Assembly (NCBI GenBank): GCA_002328485.1
Contig: DCUF01000026.1
Coordinates: forward strand, 1-59,871
Direction of reading: 5' to 3'
Origin: Deltaproteobacteria bacterium UBA2221
GTDB taxonomy: Bacteria > Desulfobacterota > Syntrophorhabdia > Syntrophorhabdales > WCHB1-27
DNA length: 59,871 bases
This document shows positions 17,096 to 24,732 of this stretch, piece after piece. Both the position numbers and the translations under genes were made by a program. Under the pieces are notes generated by a model. It was not told where the DNA came from and made no database searches. It was given only the letters and a program-made list of their open reading frames with translations. How positions within the stretch are numbered: position 1 is the stretch's first letter; each line of letters starts with the position of its first letter.

Positions 17096-17800
17096 TCAAC
17101 CCTTCACGTATCGTACAAAAACATCTTCCAGCCCATCGCCATCCTTGACGATTTCAGAGGTGGTGTCTTTGATGAGAAGGACCCCGCGGTTGATGATCGC
17201 CACAGCATCGCATATCTTCTCGACCTCGGAAAGGAGATGGGAATTGAGAAAAATGGTCATACCCCTGTTCCTCAAGGAGTCCAGAAGGAGGCGTGTTTCT
17301 CGAATCCCTATAGGATCCAGTCCCACCGTCGGTTCATCGAGAATGAGCAGTTGAGGATCTCCAAGGAGGGCCGCACCGAGCCTCAACCGCTGAATCATCC
17401 CCTTGGAATAGGTGCCAACCTTGGTGCCTTCCCTGCCTTTTATGCCGACAAGTTCGACGATCCGTGTACACTGGTCTATGGCGTCCGGTCTGCTCATGTT
17501 CAGAAGCTCGGCGCTGCGGAGTAGATATCGCCATCCTGGCAGATGCTGAGGAACCCTGGATTCCTCTGATAGATAACCCACCCCGGTTCGGCAGACCGCA
17601 AAGTGGCTCGGAGAGCCGTTCATGCAAAGGCTTCCGGAGGTAGGTCTCGTCAGGTCGAGAAGCATTCTGACAATAGTGGTCTTACCGGCCCCATTGGGAC
17701 CAAGGAGGCCGAAGCATTCTCCGGTTTCAACGGAGAAGCTAACGTTGTCAACGGCCGTAAGAGGGCCATACCGTTTGGTCACGCCCTTCAGTTCAATCAT
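17096..17800 (-). CDS. ABC transporter ATP-binding protein
   Basis: A 234-aa ATPase that would energise the adjacent permease. Walker A is GPNGAGKTT, the signature is YSKGMIQRL (SKGM in place of SGGQ, usual for ABC-2 exporters), Walker B is LLILDEP, and the switch His is in LNSHLLSEVEKICD. ATG at 17800 starts IELKGVTKRYGPL. A longer reading from 18112 has no family similarity upstream of this ATG. The length of about 230 aa is slightly shorter than most CcmA/NatA-type subunits, because the C-terminal extension is short. Confidence 0.92.
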   Translation of the reverse strand: MIELKGVTKRYGPLTAVDNVSFSVETGECFGLLGPNGAGKTTIVRMLLDLTRPTSGSLCMNGSPSHFAVCRTGVGYLSEESRVPQHLPGWRYLLRSAELLNMSRPDAIDQCTRIVELVGIKGREGTKVGTYSKGMIQRLRLGAALLGDPQLLILDEPTVGLDPIGIRETRLLLDSLRNRGMTIFLNSHLLSEVEKICDAVAIINRGVLLIKDTTSEIVKDGDGLEDVFVRYVKG

Positions 17801-17996
17801 GGAGCGTATCCCCACGAATACTCGAGACACGTCTCCGTGGCGAATCTGTGAAAGGCCAGCATGAGACGAGTATAGAAATCTTGCCCCTCTCTTGTCAATT
17901 CTGGATACGTTGCGCTGTGCGGAGAACCTGTCTATGACAGGGATGAACGGGTCTGTTGTCGAGGGATGGCGACGCCATCCCCTTTTTGGACTACCT

Positions 17997-18170
17997 TCAG
18001 GACCCTTTGGGCTTATCGAAATCCAGTTCGCCGGTCCGCCCGAAGGTTGCGAGTTCCAGCTTCTCAATGTCGCTGCTCTCGCATTCAGGGCATTCCGGTG
18101 GCTCCTCTTCACCCGGGACGGCGCTGAATTCCAACCCGCACGTCCGGCAGATATACTGATCTTTGGCCAT
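17997..18170 (-). CDS. small zinc-ribbon protein
   Basis: A 57-aa protein with two CX2C knuckles, YICRTCGLEF and CPECESSD, that should bind one Zn or Fe, rubredoxin/FmdB-like. ATG at 18170 follows a G-rich ribosome site (GGGGGG). It is monocistronic, with unknown function. Candidate roles are nucleic-acid or protein binding. Confidence 0.7.
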   Translation of the reverse strand: MAKDQYICRTCGLEFSAVPGEEEPPECPECESSDIEKLELATFGRTGELDFDKPKGS

Positions 18171-18442
18171 GCTGCACCCCCCTTTCATTTCGTCAACCAA
18201 TCTTTAAGTGCTCTCCGTGCCGTTGTCAACGGGCAAACCTTCGGCCCCTGTAGGGGGTCCAGCGGGTGCCATTCGCGTTGCACGAGGAGAAATGGTAAGC
18301 TATAGTGAGTTCTCTCAGGACGGCGAATCGGTAAAATGGCAAGATAGGGACGTACGATACTGATTCCTGGGCTTTTGCCGATTTCGCCATGTCTCCACTT
18401 GCTACTTGCATTTCTTAATCATCATAGGAGGGGTTGGGACGA

Positions 18443-21400
18443 ATGTTACATTTTTTCCTCAAGAAAGGTGAGAATTTTGAATATTGCTTCAATGTGGAGA
18501 CGTCAGCGCCTCTGAATCTCGATGAGCTTGCCATCCTACGTCAGCTTCTGGCCGATGGTTTCGTTAAGGAGAGCCTTTCTACCAAACCTGGGATCCATGA
18601 CGGAAGCAGGGTTGTTGAGCTGGGTCCTCGAATGAATTTCGCGACCGCCTATTCCACGAACATTGTGAGCATCTGTCAAAGCTGTGGTCTTGAGACGGTC
18701 ACCCGTATAGAACGGTCCCGCCGCTATCGGTTGCCTTCCGGGGCTAAGAAGGGCAGGTTTATCGAGGAACACCACGATCGAATGACTGAATGCGAATACA
18801 GCCGACCCTTAATGGCGTATGAGACGGGGATTACCCCAGAGCCTGTGTTCGAGATTCCTATGCTCGAGAAAGGCCCGAATGCCCTTCTCGAGGTGCCCGG
18901 TCTCGCCATGGACGGATGGGACAGAAACCTGTACTACGAGTATTTTGTGAAAGAGGAGCGCAGGAATCCGACCATCGTGGAGATACGGGACCTGGACAAT
19001 GCAAACAGCGAGCACTCCCGGCACGGGTATTTCAAAGGCAAGCAGATTATCGACGGTGTTGCCATGCCTGAGGCCCTTCTGGATATCGTCAAGTCGACCC
19101 TCGATGCCAACCCTTCCAATAGTATCATCGCCTTTAAGGACAATTCGAGCGGTATAAAGGGGTATGACTGCTGGACCATCATCCCGAAGGAGCCGGGTTA
19201 TCCGACGCCGTTTGCCTGTACGAAGGTGCATTACCATGTCATCTTTACCGCGGAGACCCACAATTTCCCGACCGGTGTAGCCCCTTTCCCCGGTGCTGAA
19301 ACCGGGACGGGGGGAAGGATTCGGGACGTTCAAGCCACGGGAAGGGGAGGTCTGGTGGTAGCAGGAACTGCCGGGTACTGTACGGCCAATCTGCTCATCC
19401 CCGGCTACGATCTACCCTGGGAAACAAAGGACCTATCCTACCCCTCCAACCTCGCCTCCTCGATTGTGATGGAGATACGGGCAAGCGATGGGGCCAGTGA
19501 CTACGGTAATAAGTTCGGAGAACCCCTTGTCCTTGGCTTTACCCGCTCTTTCGACCAGAAACTCGCAAGTGGCGAGCGGTGGGGATGGATCAAGAAGATC
19601 ATGTTTACCGGTGGCATCGGGCAAATCGATGCCAGGCACATCGAGAAGGGGGAGGCCGAGAAGGGCATGCTCATCGTGCAGATCGGAGGTCCCGCCTACG
19701 GCATCGGGGTCGGCGGCGGGTCCGCCTCGAGCAAGCTTCAAGGTGAGAATGAGGAGGAACTCGATTTCAACGCAGTGCAGCGCGGCGACGCTGAGATGGA
19801 ACAGAAGATGAATCGCGTCATCCGGTCCTGCATCGAGATGGGTGAGAAGAACCCTATCGTCAGCATCCATGATCAGGGGGCGGGCGGTCCGGCCAATGTG
19901 CTCAAGGAGCTTGTGGAGAAAGTCGGCGGCAGGATCGAGTTGAGAAGAATCAAACTTGGGGACCCGACCCTGTCGGTCCTCAAGATCTGGATCGCAGAAT
20001 ACCAGGAGCGGTGCGGTCTGTTGATTCGCCCTGAAAGGATGAACCAATTCGAAGCAATGTGTGTGAGGGAAAAGGTGAACTGCGAAGTCCTGGGGGAAGT
20101 GACCATGGATGGACGCTTCGTGGTCCACGACGAGAAGGACGGCTCGACTCCGGTCAATCTGAATCTTGCACGGGTGCTTGGTAACATGCCGCAACGAATC
20201 TTTGAAGACAAAAGGATAAACAACATCCTAAGGCCCGTGACACTCCCTGACGACCTGACGGTGGTTTCTGCCCTATCACGCGTCCTTCGTAACCTTGCCG
20301 TCGGTTCGAAGCGATTTCTCACCAATAAGGTCGATAGAAGTGTCACGGGCCTTATTGCGAGGCAGCAGTGTTGCGGCTCCCTTCAGTTGACGGTAGGGAA
20401 CGTGGCCGTTATTGCCCAAAGCCATTTTGGCCTCACCGGTGCCGCAACCTCGATTGGTGAGCAGCCGATCAAGATGCTGGTCGATCCCAAGGCAGGGGCC
20501 CGTATGGCGGTGGGAGAAGCGCTGACCAACATGGTCTGGGCAAAGATAAGCGGGCTGAAAGACGTAAAATGTTCCGCCAACTGGATGTGGGCTCCCAAGC
20601 TGCCGGGTGAGGGCGCAGCCCTTTACGATGCCGTGTGTGCCACGCGGGACATCATGATGCAACTGGGCATAGCCGTTGATGGGGGCAAGGATAGCCTTTC
20701 CATGGCTACAAAGGTGGGGGAAGAGGTGGTCAAGTCGCCGCGGGAGTTGGTGATCTCGGCCTACGCGACCGTCCCGGACATTACCAAGGTAATCACGCCC
20801 GATATCAAGAAGCCCGGCCGCACCCGACTCCTCTTCATCGAAACGGCAAACGGCAAGGCGAGGCTCGGAGGATCGGTGTTGGCCCAGGTGTACGGGCAGA
20901 TTGGCGATGTGTCCCCGGACGTAGATGATCCTGGCGTTCTGGCTTCAGCCTTCAACGCGATTCAGACCCTGATCGATCAAGACCTGGTTGGCGCTGGTCA
21001 TGACGTCAGCGACGGCGGCCTTGTCACTACACTGTTGGAAATGGCATTTGCAGGCAATTGCGGTGTCCAGGTTGACCTGGAAGGTGAACTCGACCTTTTT
21101 CACCGGCTTTTTGCCGAGGAATTGGGAATGATCCTCGAGTGCGAAGAGGGTGACCTCCCCAGAATCCGGCAGATCCTCGAGAGCTTCGGGGTGAAATCGA
21201 GCGCTCTGGGGCCGACGACCGAAGAGAAGAAGATCAAAATCAGTTTTAACGGCCGGACGGTGCTGGATGAGGAAATGCCTGTCCTGCGGGAATGGTGGGA
21301 GGACACGTCGTATCAGATCGAGAGGCTCCAGACAAATCCTTTATGTGCCGATCAGGAGAGAATGAATATTTTCGGCAGAAAAGGGCCCCATTATAGCATC

Positions 21401-22261
21401 TCCTTCGACCCCAGACCGACTCCACAACACCTTCTTGAGATGAGGGATAAGCCGGATATTGCCATCCTTCGGGAAGAGGGGAGCAACGGTGACCGAGAGA
21501 TGACTTCAGCCTTCTATCAGGCCGGATTCAGGCCCTGGGATGTAACCATGACCGATCTGCTCGCCGGACGCATCACCCTTGAACGTTTCAGGGGCTTGGT
21601 CGCCGTCGGTGGCTTTTCCTATGCCGATGTGCCTGAAAGCGCTAAGGGATGGGCTGCAGCTATTAGATTTCATGAAAGGCTGCGAACCATGTTCGAAGAT
21701 TTTTACAGGCGTCCCGACACCTTTTCGCTGGGTGTCTGCAACGGTTGTCAGCTCTTTGGCCTCCTGGGATGGGTCCCGTGGGGCGGGATTGGGGATAACA
21801 AACAACCCCGCTTTGTGCAGAACCTGTCGGGTCGTTTTGAATCTCGATGGGCAACGGTCAAGATTCTGGAAAGCCCTGCCATCATGCTCCGGGGTATGGC
21901 GGATTCGGTCCTTGGCGTGTGGGTGGCCCATGGTGAAGGCAGGCTCCATTGCCCGGACCCCTCCACCGTGGACGAGATTCTGGCGAGAAAGCTGGCACCG
22001 GTGGTTTATGTGGACGACGAGGGGAGGGTCGACGGACCTGTCTCCGAAAGCTATCCCTTTAATCCAAATGGCTCACCCTACGGCATTACGGGGCTCTGTA
22101 GCCCTGACGGGCGGCATCTGGCCATGATGCCTCATCCGGAGCGGGCGTTTTTGAAGTGGCAGTGGCCGTGGATGCCGGCGGATCTTGATGCCCGGCTGGA
22201 GGCATCGCCATGGTTACGTATGTTCCAGAATGCCAGGGAATGGTGTGAGGGGAAGAAGTAA
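18443..22261 (+). CDS. purL: phosphoribosylformylglycinamidine synthase, long single-chain form
   Basis: A 1272-aa enzyme for step 4 of purine synthesis, converting FGAR, glutamine and ATP to FGAM. It is the large PurL type in which the PurS-like N-domain, the synthetase core and the glutaminase are fused. ETHNFPTGVAPFPGAETGTG is the conserved core loop. The C-terminal class I glutaminase has its nucleophile Cys at about 1099 in GVCNGCQLFG, and the His-Glu pair in MMPHPERAF. TAGGAGGGG lies 9 nt upstream of ATG 18443. The TTG at 18434 is too close to that site. The length matches E. coli PurL (about 1295 aa). It converges with a purN-like gene whose stop codon abuts its own. Confidence 0.96.
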   Translation: MLHFFLKKGENFEYCFNVETSAPLNLDELAILRQLLADGFVKESLSTKPGIHDGSRVVELGPRMNFATAYSTNIVSICQSCGLETVTRIERSRRYRLPSGAKKGRFIEEHHDRMTECEYSRPLMAYETGITPEPVFEIPMLEKGPNALLEVPGLAMDGWDRNLYYEYFVKEERRNPTIVEIRDLDNANSEHSRHGYFKGKQIIDGVAMPEALLDIVKSTLDANPSNSIIAFKDNSSGIKGYDCWTIIPKEPGYPTPFACTKVHYHVIFTAETHNFPTGVAPFPGAETGTGGRIRDVQATGRGGLVVAGTAGYCTANLLIPGYDLPWETKDLSYPSNLASSIVMEIRASDGASDYGNKFGEPLVLGFTRSFDQKLASGERWGWIKKIMFTGGIGQIDARHIEKGEAEKGMLIVQIGGPAYGIGVGGGSASSKLQGENEEELDFNAVQRGDAEMEQKMNRVIRSCIEMGEKNPIVSIHDQGAGGPANVLKELVEKVGGRIELRRIKLGDPTLSVLKIWIAEYQERCGLLIRPERMNQFEAMCVREKVNCEVLGEVTMDGRFVVHDEKDGSTPVNLNLARVLGNMPQRIFEDKRINNILRPVTLPDDLTVVSALSRVLRNLAVGSKRFLTNKVDRSVTGLIARQQCCGSLQLTVGNVAVIAQSHFGLTGAATSIGEQPIKMLVDPKAGARMAVGEALTNMVWAKISGLKDVKCSANWMWAPKLPGEGAALYDAVCATRDIMMQLGIAVDGGKDSLSMATKVGEEVVKSPRELVISAYATVPDITKVITPDIKKPGRTRLLFIETANGKARLGGSVLAQVYGQIGDVSPDVDDPGVLASAFNAIQTLIDQDLVGAGHDVSDGGLVTTLLEMAFAGNCGVQVDLEGELDLFHRLFAEELGMILECEEGDLPRIRQILESFGVKSSALGPTTEEKKIKISFNGRTVLDEEMPVLREWWEDTSYQIERLQTNPLCADQERMNIFGRKGPHYSISFDPRPTPQHLLEMRDKPDIAILREEGSNGDREMTSAFYQAGFRPWDVTMTDLLAGRITLERFRGLVAVGGFSYADVPESAKGWAAAIRFHERLRTMFEDFYRRPDTFSLGVCNGCQLFGLLGWVPWGGIGDNKQPRFVQNLSGRFESRWATVKILESPAIMLRGMADSVLGVWVAHGEGRLHCPDPSTVDEILARKLAPVVYVDDEGRVDGPVSESYPFNPNGSPYGITGLCSPDGRHLAMMPHPERAFLKWQWPWMPADLDARLEASPWLRMFQNAREWCEGKK

Positions 22262-23131
22262 CTACCGTATATTGTCTGCGAAACCGTACGTATCGACCTG
22301 CCAGCCCTCTTCAGGCATTTGTATGCCGTCGACGTAGACGGTTCTGCCGTCGAGGGCTACCCTGCCTCTGCCAATGAGGTCGTGTACGGCAAAGGGATAG
22401 ATTTTCCAGTCCCCCTCGTCTCTGAGGATCCCCTGGATTGCGGTGGAAACGGCCTCGACGGTCTGATAAAGATCATTCCGGCCTTCGGTTTTCGTGGCCC
22501 TGTGGAATTCCTCAAGGGTCGTGGCTCCAACCTTTTCCGCAAACCTTCTTACGTCGCGCAGTTCTTTATCCCATCGCGAGAGGGGAACCGAGGCAGACTG
22601 AATGAGGATGGGGCCGCCGTCGTCACTGGCATCCACAAAGAACACGGTTGATCTAACGCTTGCCTCTCCTGCCAGTATTGCCTTGGCGCTGGGCCTCCAA
22701 CCCAATCCTACATATTTCTTGGCGTCGCCTGGATGAACGTTGAGAATGCGGGGGAAATATTTCTCGGCCATCCAATCCCCAATCCACAGATCGTAACCGG
22801 CGAGGCAGATAAGATCCGCCTTCTGATGAAGGGTCTGCTCCACGAGGGTCATCATGGCTCTGTCGTAGGAGTCTCGCTCGATGCCATAGCGAGGAACCTT
22901 TTCAATCCCCCACATCTCTCGGAAATACTTTGACGAGTCGAGGGACACCACCGGAACTTTATTTCTCCGTGCCTTATCAACCCCGGCGCAGTCAGGGACA
23001 TTGCTGAAGACGATGTGGCGCTTCCCGGGATCTTTCTCGTATATCTTTTCGTAGTTGGTGCCCGAGCCCGAGACGCCGCAGGCGTAGACCATGGGAACCG
23101 AAGACGGATCAAAGATTAGCCGCCCTTTCAT
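22262..23131 (-). CDS. PurN-like formyltransferase
   Basis: A 289-aa protein of the glycinamide ribonucleotide / methionyl-tRNA formyltransferase fold, which uses 10-formyl-tetrahydrofolate. The phosphate-binding loop CGVSGSGTNYEKI is near the N-terminus. The catalytic Asn-His are in ILNVHPGD and the Asp in DASDDGGPIL. It is about 75 residues longer than ordinary PurN, with an extra C-terminal segment (LIGRGRVALDGRTVYVDGI). Placement opposite purL supports a purine role, step 3, GAR to FGAR. I cannot exclude another formyl acceptor. ATG at 23131 is preferred, with AGAGGTGA 4 nt upstream. GTG at 23137 is an alternative. Confidence 0.75.
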   Translation of the reverse strand: MKGRLIFDPSSVPMVYACGVSGSGTNYEKIYEKDPGKRHIVFSNVPDCAGVDKARRNKVPVVSLDSSKYFREMWGIEKVPRYGIERDSYDRAMMTLVEQTLHQKADLICLAGYDLWIGDWMAEKYFPRILNVHPGDAKKYVGLGWRPSAKAILAGEASVRSTVFFVDASDDGGPILIQSASVPLSRWDKELRDVRRFAEKVGATTLEEFHRATKTEGRNDLYQTVEAVSTAIQGILRDEGDWKIYPFAVHDLIGRGRVALDGRTVYVDGIQMPEEGWQVDTYGFADNIR

Positions 23132-23435
23132 CTTCACCTCTGTGTGGATGTTGTTAACGAACCTGAGTCAGATTCTTATTAGTAACAAAGGGCTTGAAAC
23201 GTGTCAAGGAGGATAATCTGCCGCGAACAGACCCCGAACCTCCGAGGATAGGAAGGTGCATGCATAAGTTCGTGTGGGGATACCGCAGATTATTCCTCCG
23301 AACCCGTTGGGGTGCCTCCTGCCTTTCTGCTCCCCATAATGCCCGATTTTTGCTAAAATGCATTTCAACGGGCACTATTGAAATGGCCCCGGCGATTTGG
23401 CACAATGGTCTGAATAGAAAAATGGGGGTTAGCGT

Positions 23436-23537
23436 ATGAGTAAGAGTAACGAGATCAAGAAGGAAGAGAAGAAAAAACCGGCCAAGACGCTGAAGGAGAA
23501 GAGGGTAGCGAAGAAAGAGAAGAAATCCTCGAAATGA
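23436..23537 (+). CDS. lysine-rich small basic protein, 33 aa
   Basis: ATG at 23436 opens a 33-codon frame. The protein is almost entirely Lys, Glu, Ala and Ser, with LKEKRVAKKEKKSSK at the C-terminus. A G-run (TGGGGG) lies about 9 nt upstream. The composition suggests a nucleic-acid-binding or unstructured protein. It resembles small Lys-rich proteins I have seen in Desulfobacterota genomes, but that impression is untested. Confidence 0.5.
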   Translation: MSKSNEIKKEEKKKPAKTLKEKRVAKKEKKSSK

Positions 23538-23975
23538 CGTTATGTCTTGCCACGGGGACCGACCGTGACCCTCGGTCCGGGCGGTCCTGGGGGTGGGGGC
23601 GACCATGATCAACAAGGGAGCCCTCCGGGGCTCACGAGCGGGATGGAATAGGACCCCGTCCTCACTTGGTGCCCACAATGGAAGCGGTTGGATGTAGGTG
23701 GCCAGTCGGAGATGACGAGGTGTCTCTTGCGGCTGCTTGGCCGGATCTTTCCGCCATACCAGGTGCGCTTTTCCTTCAACCTGGTAACGCAGAACTCAAA
23801 AAGGTTTTTTCATCTAAGCCAGGAGGACCAGGGCCAGAGTGTCGTTGTAGCTCTATCCCGCGATCGGATGAAGGGGCCTCCTGATAAGCTTTCCGACCGT
23901 GTTATAGCGACGGGTGTTTTTTGCGGAAAAAACGTGGTAAAATCAGAGCCTCCAAAAACGAAGGAGGCGAGCAGA
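23538..23975. other. intergenic, no convincing gene
   Basis: This 440-bp stretch begins with GC-rich inverted segments (GGACCGACCG / CGGTCC around 23560-23590) that could form a hairpin but lack a T-run. An open frame (23688-23975) is continuous with the following zinc-ribbon gene. I treat it as non-coding because a strong ribosome site and ATG occur at 23961-23976. Confidence 0.4.
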
Positions 23976-24182
23976 ATGCTTTATATGTCTGATGAAATAC
24001 AATTCTTTTGCCCGGAATGCCATACCCCGTTTCTCATGGGTCTTGCCTCTCTTGAAGCGGGAGCTGCTCATATCTGTGCGTCGTGCGGTCAGAGGATTGA
24101 GTTCGTTGACGAGAGCTTCGACTTTGAGGAAGAGACCCAGGAAGACTTTCCGCGGCCCGTGGTAAAGGAATGGAGGCACTAG
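23976..24182 (+). CDS. small zinc-ribbon protein with acidic tail
   Basis: A 68-aa protein: FFCPECHTPFLMG and HICASCGQRIEF form two CX2C knuckles for one metal, followed by an acidic tail (ESFDFEEETQEDF). AAGGAGG lies 8 nt before the ATG. Related short ribbons precede regulatory or Tfp-linked domains in other proteins. Alone, its role is unknown. It lies upstream of the DUF493-type gene, 260 bp away. Confidence 0.7.
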   Translation: MLYMSDEIQFFCPECHTPFLMGLASLEAGAAHICASCGQRIEFVDESFDFEEETQEDFPRPVVKEWRH

Positions 24183-24443
24183 ATATCTATCCTGCGGAAG
24201 ATACGGTGCGACCGGCCGGCTTGGTGAGCACCGAGCACAATCCTCAGGGGCGGCACCCGTAACGGGTTGTCTTTTCTTCTCCTTATCCATTGATCTATAT
24301 CGGCTCCAATTCGCACGTACGATTCCCTGCATCCAGTTTCGAATCCCTTGTCTATTCTTATGCTGAACGGGGCGAGAGGCGTTTGAAGGGTCGAGGCGTT
24401 ACACGTTATCCTTGTCGAAGACAGGGATAAAGGATGGTTGGCT

Positions 24444-24710
24444 ATGGAAGGCAGGGAAACACTTATCGATTTTCCATGTACCTATCCCCTGAAGGTGGTG
24501 GGAAAAAATACCGAGGAGTTTCAGACCGAGGTGCGCTCGATTATGGCAAAACACGTCCCCGAACCGGCCGAGGTCCGTTATTCAAGTCGGACAAGTTCTG
24601 GAGACAAATACCTGTCCCTTACCGCGACCTTCGTGGCCCAGAATCAGGAACAGTTGACGGCCATCTATGCCGACCTTGCCGGTAATAAGCTCGTGCTGGT
24701 CGCTCTATAG
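24444..24710 (+). CDS. YbeD/DUF493-family protein
   Basis: An 88-aa protein matching the YbeD fold, with IDFPCTYPLKVVGKNTEEF, then YSSRTSSGDKYLSLTATF, then EQLTAIYADLAG. The ACT-like ferredoxin-fold family is of uncertain function. It has been linked to lipoate or regulatory metabolism because of neighbours in other species. ATG at 24444 is chosen with AAAGGA about 10 nt upstream. TTG at 24438 is possible. Confidence 0.8.
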   Translation: MEGRETLIDFPCTYPLKVVGKNTEEFQTEVRSIMAKHVPEPAEVRYSSRTSSGDKYLSLTATFVAQNQEQLTAIYADLAGNKLVLVAL

Positions 24711-24732
24711 CCACGAGCGGAACGAGAAGCCT

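Noticed and set aside
23688..23975. In-frame upstream extension of the 68-aa zinc-ribbon protein
   Set aside because: The strong AAGGAGG site and ATG at 23961-23978 favour the short form, and the extension shows no family pattern.
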